From contig NZ_JACVAP010000002.1 in the NCBI RefSeq assembly GCF_014851915.1, forward strand, positions 124,001-188,000: DNA of 64,000 nucleotides, read 5' to 3'. The stretch is from Xanthomonas sp. XNM01. GTDB taxonomy: Bacteria > Pseudomonadota > Gammaproteobacteria > Xanthomonadales > Xanthomonadaceae. A program made the translations under genes and the position numbers. The notes below the pieces were generated by a model. That model searched no databases. It was not told where the DNA came from and saw only the letters and a list, made by a program, of their open reading frames with translations. Positions 11,775-19,809 of this stretch are shown one piece after another; positions within the stretch are counted from its first letter, which is position 1, and the number at the start of each line of letters is the position of its first letter.

Positions 11775-12035
11775 TCAGTCGCTGCCCGGGCCGTCCGGCA
11801 GCGCGACCGAGATGTCGAGCACGTCGTGCTCGCCGTCCTTGACCAGGTCGACCTTGACCGCGTCGGCGTCGATGTTGACGTACTTCTTGATCACTTCGAG
11901 CAGCTCGCGCTGCAGCAGCGGCAGGTAATCCGGGCCGCCACGCTGGTTGCGCTCCTGCGCGATGATGATCTGCAGCCGGTTCTTGGCGGTCTCGGCCGTG
12001 GTCTTCTTCGCCTTGAGGAAGTCGAACAGTCCCAT
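11775..12035 (-). CDS. minE: Cell division topological specificity factor MinE
   Basis: An 86-residue MinE, of usual length. It stimulates MinD ATPase and drives MinCD off the membrane at midcell. The N-terminal membrane-binding stretch [11 protein letters not shown] is followed by the MinD-contact helix ([16 protein letters not shown]) and the C-terminal dimer domain. The start is ATG 12035, six bases after GGAGG; an upstream TTG at 12041 would add two residues and is less likely. The SD lies within the end of minD, whose stop overlaps this leader. Confidence 0.96.
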   Translation of the reverse strand: MGLFDFLKAKKTTAETAKNRLQIIIAQERNQRGGPDYLPLLQRELLEVIKKYVNIDADAVKVDLVKDGEHDVLDISVALPDGPGSD

Positions 12036-12037
12036 GC

Positions 12038-12850
12038 TCAACCTCCGAACAGCTTGCTGAAGAAGCCCTTCTTCTCAAGGGTGGTGAAACGCAGCGGACG
12101 CTCCTCGCCGAGCAGGCGCGCGACCGCATCCTCGTAGGCCTGGCCGGCCTCCGAGTCGGCGTCCAGGATCACCGGCTCGCCCTTGTTGGAGGCGTTGAGC
12201 ACGGCGCCCGATTCGGGGATCACGCCGACCGCCTTCAGCCCCAGCACTTCCTCGACATCGCCGATCGACAGCATCTCGCCGCCTTCGACGCGGGCCGGGC
12301 TGTAGCGGGTGAGCAGCAGGAACGCCGGCACGCCGCCCTGGTCGCCCTCGGCCTTCTGGGTCTTGGAGTCGAGCAGGCCGATGATGCGGTCCGAGTCGCG
12401 CACCGAGGACACTTCCGGATTGACCACGACCACCGCCTTGTCGGCGAAGTACATGGCCAGGAACGCGCCCTTCTCGATGCCGGCCGGGGAGTCGCAGATG
12501 ATGTAGTCGAACCCGTCGGCGGCCAGGTCCTTCAGGACCTTCTCCACGCCTTCCCGGGTCAGCGCGTCCTTGTCGCGGGTCTGCGAGGCGGCCAGCACGT
12601 ACAGGCTGTCGAAGCGCTTGTCCTTGATCAGCGCCTGCTTGAGGGTCGCCTCGCCGTGGACCACGTTGACGAAGTCGTACACCACGCGGCGTTCGCAGCC
12701 CATGATCAGGTCGAGGTTGCGCAGGCCGACGTCGAAGTCGATGACCGCGACCTTCTTGCCGCGTTTGGCCAGGCCGCAGGCGATGCTGGCGCTGGACGTG
12801 GTCTTGCCCACGCCGCCCTTGCCGGAAGTGACTACGATGATTTCAGCCAA
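12038..12850 (-). CDS. minD: Septum-site determining ATPase MinD
   Basis: A 270-residue deviant-Walker P-loop ATPase that binds the membrane as an ATP dimer and recruits MinC. Walker A is [10 protein letters not shown] at about residues 9-18. The C-terminal amphipathic membrane-targeting helix is visible ([15 protein letters not shown]). The start is TTG 12850, giving [13 protein letters not shown], preceded by GAGGAGAG; the in-frame ATG further upstream adds residues absent from the family. It lies between minC and minE in the usual order. Confidence 0.97.
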   Translation of the reverse strand: MAEIIVVTSGKGGVGKTTSSASIACGLAKRGKKVAVIDFDVGLRNLDLIMGCERRVVYDFVNVVHGEATLKQALIKDKRFDSLYVLAASQTRDKDALTREGVEKVLKDLAADGFDYIICDSPAGIEKGAFLAMYFADKAVVVVNPEVSSVRDSDRIIGLLDSKTQKAEGDQGGVPAFLLLTRYSPARVEGGEMLSIGDVEEVLGLKAVGVIPESGAVLNASNKGEPVILDADSEAGQAYEDAVARLLGEERPLRFTTLEKKGFFSKLFGG

Positions 12851-12912
12851 TGGAACTCTCCTCGCGCTGCATGCAGTGGGGCGCGCGCCTGGCGGGGGCC
12901 GGCGCGCGGGGA

Positions 12913-13686
12913 TCAATCGAGTGCGGCCAGTTTGAGCTGGTCGTTTTCAAGCCAGACCTGCACGGCCTTGCCGCGCAGGTTTTCCGGGATATCGTCCAGC
13001 ACCTTGTAGTGGCCGGCAATGGCCACCAGTTCGGCCTGGAAATCGCGGCAGAAGATGCGGGCGTTCTGGTTGCCGTTGGCGCCCGCCAGGGCGCGCCCGC
13101 GCAGGCTGCCGTAGATGTGGATCGAGCCGTCCGCGATGACCTCGGCGCCGGCGCCGACCGTGGACAGGGCGGTCAGGTCGCAGTCCTGCGCGTACAGCTG
13201 CTGGCCGGAGCGGACCGCGGTCTTCTGCATCCGGCCCGGCTGGCGCGGCGCCTCGGCCGGGCGTGGGGCGGCGGCGCGGGGCGCCGGTGCAGGCTCGGGC
13301 GCACGCGGCGCGGGGGCGGCGGCCGGGGGCGCGTCGCTGCGCTCGTACTGGGCGCGGAACTTGGCCAGCACCGGCAGGCCGAGCTGCTCGGCCAGGGCGT
13401 CGTTGTCGCGGGTGCCGTAGGCCAGCGCGATCGGCAGCACCCCGGCGGCGCGCAGGCCCTCGATCAGCGCCTGGGCGGTGGCCAGGTCCGGCGTCTGCGA
13501 CAGACCGCCGAAATCGACGATCACCGCCGCACGCCCGAACAGCTTGGGCGCGCGCTCGACCCGCTCGCGCATCTCGCGGGTCAGCTGCCCGACATCCAGG
13601 GTGCGGATCCGCAGGTTGGCGATGCCGACCTGGCCGATCTTCAGTTCGCCTGCCTGCTCGTAGTCGTTCGTCGTCGCCAGCGCCAC
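12913..13686 (-). CDS. minC: Septum-site determining protein MinC
   Basis: A 257-residue inhibitor of FtsZ assembly. The N-terminal FtsZ-inhibiting domain (residues about 10-110) is followed by a long Ala/Pro-rich linker (about 118-165) and the C-terminal beta-helix that binds MinD (GAEVIADGSIHIYGSLRGRA). The start is taken as GTG 13686, one base after the stop of the GNAT gene, because the residues before it do not match the family. Downstream, 62 bases separate it from minD. Confidence 0.95.
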   Translation of the reverse strand: MALATTNDYEQAGELKIGQVGIANLRIRTLDVGQLTREMRERVERAPKLFGRAAVIVDFGGLSQTPDLATAQALIEGLRAAGVLPIALAYGTRDNDALAEQLGLPVLAKFRAQYERSDAPPAAAPAPRAPEPAPAPRAAAPRPAEAPRQPGRMQKTAVRSGQQLYAQDCDLTALSTVGAGAEVIADGSIHIYGSLRGRALAGANGNQNARIFCRDFQAELVAIAGHYKVLDDIPENLRGKAVQVWLENDQLKLAALD

Positions 13687-13687
13687 G

Positions 13688-14284
13688 TCAGCTCCCGGTG
13701 ACACGGGCGGTGCCGGCGGACTGACGGCGGGGACGGCCGACCCAGGGCAGGTCGGGCAGGGCATCGCCGTAGGTCTCGCGGACCCAGGCGTAGCTGCAGA
13801 GTTCCTTCATCATCATGCTGGCGCGGACATCGACATCGGGCATCACGTTCTGGCCCACCTCGTGGAAGCCGAAGCTGCCATGGAACAGCAGCGCCGGGTC
13901 GGCGCCATGGTCGAGGAAGACCTCGCAGCACAGGTGGGGATAACGCAGTTCGGCATAGCTCTGGACATCGGCATAGAAGGCGCGACCGACGCCGCCGCCG
14001 CGACGGCGGCTGGCGATCACGATACGGTCGATATAGAAGAAGTCGGGATAGCGCTGGCTGAACCAGTCGAAATTGCTGGACTGGTGGCCGCTGCCGCTGC
14101 CGAATCCGACCAGGAAGCCGGTCAGGTTGCCGTCGCGCTCGGCGATGCGGAAGTACTCGGCTTCCTCGAAGAAGCCGTGCAGCTTGTCCTGGTCCAGCGG
14201 CAGGATCGCGTCGCCGGCGTTGTTGTTCAGGGCCAGGACCGCGTCCAGTTCGTGTTCGCGCACGTCGCGGATGACGATGGACAT
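13688..14284 (-). CDS. GNAT family N-acetyltransferase
   Basis: A 198-residue acetyltransferase of the GNAT fold. The acetyl-CoA loop is RRRGGGVGRAFYAD (RxxGxG) at about residues 92-105. Then come an LCCEVF strand and a FHGSFGFHEVGQ segment typical of the C-terminal half. The substrate is unknown. It heads the min operon: its stop and the minC start are one base apart (TGACGTG), so minC translation may depend on this gene. The divergent promoter region with the histidine kinase gene is 168 bases long. Confidence 0.88.
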   Translation of the reverse strand: MSIVIRDVREHELDAVLALNNNAGDAILPLDQDKLHGFFEEAEYFRIAERDGNLTGFLVGFGSGSGHQSSNFDWFSQRYPDFFYIDRIVIASRRRGGGVGRAFYADVQSYAELRYPHLCCEVFLDHGADPALLFHGSFGFHEVGQNVMPDVDVRASMMMKELCSYAWVRETYGDALPDLPWVGRPRRQSAGTARVTGS

Positions 14285-14452
14285 GGTTCTGTGGCCTCCG
14301 TGGGTGGCGAATCGGCGGTCGTGGGCGACCGGCCGCGGATTATCGCATAGAGCGTGCGCCGGGCCGGACGCCGGTCTTCCGGTTCGGTGACGGCGGTCAG
14401 GCATGACTTCCGTCCCGCGACGCGACCGCCCGGCGCGGCCGTAAGATGCCGC

Positions 14453-15652
14453 ATGTTCGGACGCTTCAGCCATACCCGCCTGCTCCGCTACGCCGGCCTG
14501 TTCACCTGGGCGATGGTGGGCGTGCCGCTGGTCTATTCCCAGTACGTGCCGGCCTACGGCATCGAGGATCTCGAGCTGGCCGCCGAAGGGCTGCGCCCGG
14601 CCTGGCTGTTCTCCTGCTACCTGGGCTTCGGCCTGTGCTACTGGTGGCTGACCCGCGGCCTCGGCCACGGCCGGGCCAGCTGGCACGACCGCGGCCTGCT
14701 GCTGGTGCTGACCCTGTTTGCGCTGTCGGTGAGCTATTTCAACGGCTCCGGGCTGGGCAGCATCCTGCTGATGGTCGCCGCCGGGGTGATCCCGTGGCTG
14801 CTGCCGGCCGCCTCGGGCGTGCTGCTGCTGCTGCTGAGCCAGCTGGCGGTGCTGCCGATCTACTACGGCGTGTTCCGGATGCCGTTGTTCGAGGCGCTGA
14901 TGCAGTCGCTGCTGTACGGCGGCTTCTCGATGTTCATCTACGTGACCAGTCTGGTCGCCAAACAGCAGGCCCAGGCCCGCGACGAGCAGCGCCGGCTCAA
15001 CGCCGAGCTGCGCGCCACCCGCGCGCTGCTGGCCGAGAGCGCCCGGGTCAACGAACGCACCCGCATCTCGCGCGAACTGCACGACCTGCTCGGCCACCAC
15101 CTGACCGCGCTCAGCCTGAACCTGGAAGTGGCCGGCCACATGACCGAGGGCCGCGCCCAGGAGCACGTGCGCCAGGCCCATACCCTGGCCAAGCTGCTGC
15201 TGACCGACGTGCGCGAGGCCGTCAGCCAGCTGCGCGACAGCGGCGGCATCGACCTGGAGGCCGCGCTGCGCCCGCTGGCCGACCACGTGCCGGCGCTGGA
15301 CATCGACCTGCAGGTCGAATCGCCGCTGGCGATCGACGACCCCGAGCGTGCCCACGTGGTCCTGCGCTGCACCCAGGAAATCATCACCAACGCGGTCCGC
15401 CATGCCGGTGCGCGCCGGCTGTGGATCCGCGTCCACCGTGCCGAAGGCGCCATCGTGCTCGACGCCCGCGACGACGGGCAGGGCGCCGACGGGGTGGTGC
15501 CCGGAAACGGCCTGCGCGGCATGCGCGAGCGCGTCCAGCAGTGCGGTGGCACGCTGGACATCCAGACCCGGAGCGGCGCGGGCTTCCAGCTGCGCCTGTC
15601 CATTCCCGTCATCAGCCCGGCCCGGATGGCCGTCGAAGGAGTACACGCATGA
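14453..15652 (+). CDS. Sensor histidine kinase, HisKA_3 / DesK-LiaS type
   Basis: A 399-residue kinase with five to six N-terminal membrane helices (residues about 12-165) and almost no periplasmic loops, as in membrane-state sensors. The HisKA_3 dimerisation helix has SRELHDLLGHHLTALSLNLE with the phospho-acceptor His at about residue 207. The HATPase domain shows EIITNAVRHA (N box) and ARDDGQGAD / GNGLRGMRERV (G boxes). The start is ATG 14453. It overlaps the regulator gene by ATGA. No ABC transporter or desaturase adjoins it, so its target is unknown. Confidence 0.9.
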   Translation: MFGRFSHTRLLRYAGLFTWAMVGVPLVYSQYVPAYGIEDLELAAEGLRPAWLFSCYLGFGLCYWWLTRGLGHGRASWHDRGLLLVLTLFALSVSYFNGSGLGSILLMVAAGVIPWLLPAASGVLLLLLSQLAVLPIYYGVFRMPLFEALMQSLLYGGFSMFIYVTSLVAKQQAQARDEQRRLNAELRATRALLAESARVNERTRISRELHDLLGHHLTALSLNLEVAGHMTEGRAQEHVRQAHTLAKLLLTDVREAVSQLRDSGGIDLEAALRPLADHVPALDIDLQVESPLAIDDPERAHVVLRCTQEIITNAVRHAGARRLWIRVHRAEGAIVLDARDDGQGADGVVPGNGLRGMRERVQQCGGTLDIQTRSGAGFQLRLSIPVISPARMAVEGVHA

Positions 15653-16290
15653 TCCGAGTCTGCCTGGTCGACGATCAGACCCTGGTGCGCCAGGGCATCC
15701 GCTCGCTGCTGGCGCTCGATGGTGGCATCGAGGTGGTGGCCGAAGCCGCCGACGGCCGCCAGGCCGTCGACATGATTCCCGAGGTGAAGCCTGACGTGGT
15801 CCTGATGGACATGCGGATGCCGGCGATGTCGGGGCTGGAGGCGCTGCAGGTGCTCTCCCGGCAGAACCAGCTGCCGCCGACGATCATCCTGACCACTTTC
15901 GACGACGACCAGCTGGTGCTGGCCGGACTGAAGGCCGGTGCCAAGGGCTACCTGCTCAAGGACGTGTCGCTGGAGCAGCTGGTCGGCGCGATCCGCACCG
16001 TGGCCGATGGGGGCTCGCTGGTCCAGCCGGCGGTGACCCAGCGCCTGCTGTCGGGGCTGGAGCACATGCGCAACGAGTTCGTCAGCCTCGATCGCCCCGA
16101 TCCGCTGACCGACCGCGAGACCGAGATCCTGCGGTTGATGGCATCGGGCTTCTCCAACAAGGAGATCGCCAATTCGCTGGGCGTGGCCGAGGGCACGATC
16201 AAGAACCACGTGTCCAACATCCTGTCCAAGCTCGGCGTCCGCGACCGCACCCGCGCCGTGCTCAAGGCCTTCGAGTTGCAGCTGGTCTGA
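15649..16290 (+). CDS. NarL/LuxR-family response regulator
   Basis: A 213-residue two-domain regulator. The receiver has the acidic pair VDDQ, the phospho-acceptor in VVLMDMRMP (Asp at about residue 53) and the Lys in GYLLKD. The C-terminal LuxR HTH spans about residues 148-205 (LTDRETEILRLMASGFSNKE, then IKNHVSNILSKLGV). It is coupled to the kinase by ATGA and is its evident partner. The last codons (VRDRTRAVLKAFELQLV) recur twice downstream in the 222-bp tandem repeat, which begins inside this gene. Confidence 0.95.
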   Translation: MIRVCLVDDQTLVRQGIRSLLALDGGIEVVAEAADGRQAVDMIPEVKPDVVLMDMRMPAMSGLEALQVLSRQNQLPPTIILTTFDDDQLVLAGLKAGAKGYLLKDVSLEQLVGAIRTVADGGSLVQPAVTQRLLSGLEHMRNEFVSLDRPDPLTDRETEILRLMASGFSNKEIANSLGVAEGTIKNHVSNILSKLGVRDRTRAVLKAFELQLV

Positions 16291-16299
16291 AGGGACAGG

Positions 16300-16512
16300 A
16301 TGGTCCGGGCCGGTGCAGCGCACCGGCCGTTCGATGACGCGCGCGGCATGCCGCGCAGTCCGCGCCCTCTCACCCAGCCGCCGCAGCGCGGCGGGCGTTC
16401 GCGACCGCGCGAGGCGGTGCCTCGCATGCAGCGGCCGCTCACCCTGTCCAGGCCCGGTGTCCGCGACCGCACCCGCGCCGTGCTCAAGGCCTTCGAGTTG
16501 CAGCTGGTCTGA
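16300..16512 (+). CDS. Putative 70-aa ORF in first repeat unit, ending in the regulator's C-terminal helix
   Basis: ATG nine bases after the regulator stop, preceded by AAGGGACAGG as a fair SD. It encodes 70 residues: a Pro/Arg-rich head (MVRAGAAHRPFDDARGMPRS) and a tail, VRDRTRAVLKAFELQLV, identical to the end of the LuxR-type regulator. It is in frame with the regulator. The head looks like translated spacer DNA. I list it because of the SD and the intact tail, but expression is doubtful. Confidence 0.25.
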   Translation: MVRAGAAHRPFDDARGMPRSPRPLTQPPQRGGRSRPREAVPRMQRPLTLSRPGVRDRTRAVLKAFELQLV

Positions 16513-16521
16513 AGGGACAGG

Positions 16522-16734
16522 ATGGTCCGGGCCGGTGCAGCGCACCGGCCGTTCGATGACGCGCGCGGCATGCCGCGCAGTCCGCGCCCTCTCACCCAGC
16601 CGCCGCAGCGCGGCGGGCGTTCGCGACCGCGCGAGGCGGTGCCTCGCATGCAGCGGCCGCTCACCCTGTCCAAGCCCGGTGTTCGCGACCGCACCCGCGC
16701 GGTGCTCAAGGCCTTCGAGCTGCAGCTGGTCTGA
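16522..16734 (+). CDS. Putative 70-aa ORF in second repeat unit
   Basis: Near-identical to the ORF at 16300-16512 (one Arg/Lys change, SRPGV to SKPGV) with the same SD. It carries the same regulator-like tail, here with three synonymous codon changes. The third unit gives only a 16-codon ORF at 16744-16794. The same doubts about expression apply. Confidence 0.22.
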   Translation: MVRAGAAHRPFDDARGMPRSPRPLTQPPQRGGRSRPREAVPRMQRPLTLSKPGVRDRTRAVLKAFELQLV

Positions 16735-16773
16735 AGGGACAGGATGGTCCGGGCCGGTGCAGCGCACCGGCCG

Positions 16774-17155
16774 TGCAGCACACCGCCCGTTTGACGGTCT
16801 TCATGCATGCGCCGACGCGCAACCGCGCTGCGCAAGCCGGCGCGGCGCAATGCGCTGGCGTGTGGCCCGTCCAACAATGGGCACGTCACGCCGTCGATGC
16901 GATGGGGCCGCGGTATCCCGTGCTTTCACTGGCGGGCCGCCTGCCGCCATGATGCGGCGGTGCGCGGCATCACCAGGCGTGGGTCCAGGGCGGCGATGCG
17001 CCTGTCCCGGGACAGCCAACCCACGGATTTTTGTAAGAATTCCGTTTGTTCAAAGCCATGCAGGGATGAACGGTGCCCCAATCCCGCGAAGCCTGCTAGG
17101 ATTCGCGTTTCGCATTGCCCAACCTTGCCGTGGAATCGGCCCCGGAGACTCCTGA
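16774..17155. other. Intergenic stretch before the SRPBCC gene
   Basis: No gene is recognised in about 380 bases. The last 130 bases are less GC-rich (ATTTTTGTAAGAATTCC at about 17027) and end with the SD-like GGAGACTCCTG before ATG 17156, so the promoter of that gene is probably here. TGCTAGGAT at about 17094 is a possible extended -10; no matching -35 is clear. Confidence 0.5.
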
Positions 17156-18325
17156 ATGACCCGCATTATCGAGTTCCTGATCGCCTTGGGGATCGTGGCT
17201 GTCCTGTTCCTGGTCGTCGGCATCGTGCTGCCGTCCAAGCGCCATATCTCCGAAAGCGTCGAGACCAACCGCCGCATGACCATCGTGTACGACACGGTGA
17301 ACAACCTGCGCCGCTTCAAGGACTGGAACCCGCTGGTGCTGCGTGATCCGAAGGTCCAGCTCAACGTCTCGGGCGCCGAGTCCGGCGTCGGTGCGCGTCT
17401 GGACTACAGCTCCGAGCTCGGCCAGATCGGCAAGGGCAGCTGGGAGATCACCGAGAGCGTTCCGAACGAAAAGGTCGTGATCAAGATCGACGACGAGAGC
17501 AAGGGCGACAACAAGGTCACCCAGTTCCTGCTCGAGGCGACCGGCAAGAACAACCGCAACGTCAAGATCACCCAGACCTACGACGTCGAGTACGGCTTCA
17601 ACCTGTTCGGCCGTTATGCCGGCCTGTACGTCAACCGCCACATCGGCGACGACCTGAAGCTGGGCCTGGCGCGCATGACCACCATGCTGGCCAGCGTGCC
17701 GAACTTCGACTACCGCAATCCGGACGTGCCGCTGGTCGACCTGAAGATCGTCGACGTGCCGGCCGAGGACCTGCTGGTCGTCAACGCGGGCAACATCGAC
17801 CGCACCAACGACGCGATCAAGCAGTCGATCCAGAACAACCAGGAATGGATCAAGCGCACGCTCGAGGCCAGCAACCTGGAAGCCGCTGGTCCGGTGCGCA
17901 TCATCACCACCGATTTCGGCGCCGAGAAGTACGCGTTCGACGTGGCCCTGCCGGTCCGCCGCAAGGGCACCGGTCCGGCTGCCGAGCCGACCCCGGCTGC
18001 TGCCGAGGGCGATGCCGCCGAAGGCGAGCAGAAGCCGGCCGCGTCGATCAACGCGCCGCTGGTCGCCGCCGAAGGCGAGCCGCTGAACGTGACCATCCCG
18101 GCCGGTGCCCCGGTCGAGTACGTGCGTACCCAGCCGCGCCGCGCCGCGTTCGCGTCCTACACCGGCTTCATGGCCGAGCTGGATGCCGTGCGCAACGCCG
18201 TCCGTGCCTGGGCGACCACCAACGGCTACGAAGTCGCCGACCGTCCGTACGAAGCCTGGAAGGGCGGCGTGGACAACGCCTTCACCGCCGAAGGCCAGTA
18301 CGACATTTACTGGGCCGTCAAGTAA
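17156..18325 (+). CDS. SRPBCC/polyketide-cyclase-like protein with C-terminal effector-binding-like domain
   Basis: A 389-residue protein. One N-terminal membrane helix (residues about 5-25, LIALGIVAVLFLVVGIVLPS) is followed by an SRPBCC (START-like) domain, residues about 35-180, with the typical VNNLRRFKDWNPL opening. After an Ala/Glu linker (about 265-300) comes a GyrI-like effector-binding half (residues about 185-385). The pair of ligand-binding folds suggests a membrane-anchored small-molecule or lipid binder. It is monocistronic and followed by a strong terminator. Function unknown. Confidence 0.8.
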   Translation: MTRIIEFLIALGIVAVLFLVVGIVLPSKRHISESVETNRRMTIVYDTVNNLRRFKDWNPLVLRDPKVQLNVSGAESGVGARLDYSSELGQIGKGSWEITESVPNEKVVIKIDDESKGDNKVTQFLLEATGKNNRNVKITQTYDVEYGFNLFGRYAGLYVNRHIGDDLKLGLARMTTMLASVPNFDYRNPDVPLVDLKIVDVPAEDLLVVNAGNIDRTNDAIKQSIQNNQEWIKRTLEASNLEAAGPVRIITTDFGAEKYAFDVALPVRRKGTGPAAEPTPAAAEGDAAEGEQKPAASINAPLVAAEGEPLNVTIPAGAPVEYVRTQPRRAAFASYTGFMAELDAVRNAVRAWATTNGYEVADRPYEAWKGGVDNAFTAEGQYDIYWAVK

Positions 18326-18370
18326 GTCGCCGCAGGCGTGGGCCCTGGCCCACGCGCGCGGAACACCCGG

Positions 18371-18402
18371 ACAGCGCCGCGCAAGCGGCGCTGTTCGTTT
18401 GT
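18371..18402 (+). terminator. Rho-independent terminator
   Basis: ACAGCGCCGC, loop GCAA, GCGGCGCTGT, then TCGTTTGT. A perfect 10-bp stem about 45 bases after the SRPBCC gene. A second GC-rich stem (GCGTGGGCC/GGCCCACGC) lies just before it at about 18335. Confidence 0.8.
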
Positions 18403-18719
18403 GGCGTCCTCCATTTTCCGGGTCCGACGCTGGCGGGGGATGTCGTCCGGCCGGGGCTGGAATCACCGGTGCGCTGGAGCCCATGCGGTGGGTGGACCAT
18501 GGCATGCCGCCGCCCGCGCACGATCGCCCCCGGGCCGGGAAGCGGGGTCACCGGCGATTGCCGGTTTTTCATCGCGTCGGGGACTTCCGGCGCAGGTCCG
18601 CGCGGCGGATGGTGGCGGCATCGCCGCTCCGTTCCGACCGCTCCGTTCCGCCATCGACCGGCATCAGTGCGTGATGCAGGTCCTACACTCGCGCATCGGG
18701 ATCGATGAGGAGAGCAGGC
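18403..18719. other. Intergenic stretch, no gene seen
   Basis: About 320 GC-rich bases without a recognisable frame. The end carries GAGGAGAGC before ATG 18720, the SD of the DUF423-like gene. Nothing else stands out. Confidence 0.5.
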
Positions 18720-19088
18720 ATGCAGGAGATCAGGACTGGGGCGGCGTCGCGCTCGCTCGCCGCGACCGGGGCGGTGCTGGCCGCGCTGGCGATCGGTCTG
18801 TCCGCCTATGCGGCCCATGGCGTCGATGACGGGCAGGCGCGCGTGAACCTGCAGACCGCCAGCCTGTACGCCTTCGGCCACGGTGTGGTGCTGGCGATGC
18901 TGGCGCCGCGCACGCCGGCCGGTCTGGCCCGCTGGGCGCTGGTCGGGCTGCTGCTGGGCACGCTGCTGTTCGCCGGCAGCGTGACCGGCGGGGCGCTGCT
19001 GGGGTGGCCGACCCGGCTGGCGCCGACCGGCGGCATGCTGCTGATGGCCAGCTGGCTGACCTATGCCGTGGCGATGCTGAGGCGTTGA
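18720..19088 (+). CDS. DUF423-like small membrane protein
   Basis: A 122-residue protein with four hydrophobic helices. The segment GLSAYAAHGVDDGQARVNLQ followed by TASLYAFGHGVVLAML matches the DUF423 (YgdD/TMEM256) layout, where an AHG motif after helix 1 leads to a second helix with a conserved His. The function of the family is unknown. The start is ATG 18720 because GAGGAGAG lies 5-10 bases before it; ATG 18705 in frame is less well placed. Confidence 0.78.
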   Translation: MQEIRTGAASRSLAATGAVLAALAIGLSAYAAHGVDDGQARVNLQTASLYAFGHGVVLAMLAPRTPAGLARWALVGLLLGTLLFAGSVTGGALLGWPTRLAPTGGMLLMASWLTYAVAMLRR

Positions 19089-19809
19089 GCTGGCCGTGCC
19101 ATGGCCGCGGGTTCGATGTCGACGCCGATGCGCCACGTCGAGCGGAGGCCGCGGATCCGGATGCGCTGGCGGCGGCTCGCGGCTGGTCGGGGGCCGGGCG
19201 AGCGGACCTTTCGACCGGTGGGCGCGGCGGAGCCGATGCCGCTCCGGCCGGGTGCCTGCTCGCGCGTCGGTCAGGCCTGGGGCGGGTCCTGTCGGGGCGG
19301 CGACCGGATCTTCGCGCAGCCGCTTTCGCACTGCTCGACCGGCCTGTCCGCGCATGAATCGGAACGGGCGGGACGGTGCCAGCATGCTTCTGCCCATTTG
19401 ACGCGCATGCCGCCGATGATGACCGCGCCATTGCGTGGCGTGGTGGCATCCGGTGCGATCAGGGTGATCCTGCTGGGTCGGTCAGGCTGAAGGCACCGCC
19501 GCGCCGACGCGGCGGCGGCGCTGGATGCCGTCGCCAAGGCCAGGGAACAGCGCCGCATCGAACACCAGACCGGCACTCACGAACGTCAGTCCGGCACCGG
19601 CGTCGTCAGGCCCGATCAGCACGCGTGGAACGAATACCCGCCGGATCGCGCCGAGGGCGGCGGCCAGGCTCCAGCGCTGGCGGATCGGCGCATCGATCCC
19701 GATGAGCCTGTGATCCCATCGCCGGCCCGGCGATGGTGGCGCCCGGGGCGGCATGATGCGGTGGCAGCGGGTGTCCGTGTCCGCGGCGTGGGGCCTGTCC
19801 TTGTCCCGC
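19089..19809. other. 720-bp stretch without a confident gene
   Basis: Convergent flank between the DUF423-like gene and the carboxypeptidase gene. The only frame that resembles protein is on the minus strand at 19482-19754 (90 codons, with VLIGPDDAGAGLTFVSAGLV in the middle). It has no recognisable family and no SD. It may be a decayed remnant. No terminator-like stem with a T run was found. Confidence 0.45.

Larger units (their letters stand above)
16221..16773 (+). repeat. Tandem 222-bp repeat of the regulator's 3' end (two full units plus a partial third)
   Basis: Units begin at 16221, 16443 and 16665, at CCTGTCCA in each. Each has about 70 bases of coding tail ending in TGA, then AGGGACAGGATGG and a perfect 9-bp stem GGCCGGTGC-AGC-GCACCGGCC. 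About 110 bases of GC-rich spacer follow in units 1 and 2, and these two spacers are identical. The third unit stops just after the stem. The period is a multiple of three, so the tails stay in frame. The third tail differs from the gene at three codons, all synonymous (GTC/GTT, GCC/GCG, TTG/CTG). Confidence 0.95.

Noticed and set aside
16221-16773. Tandem repeats considered as a CRISPR array
   Set aside because: Units are 222 bp, contain coding sequence, have identical rather than unique spacers, and no cas genes are in the window.
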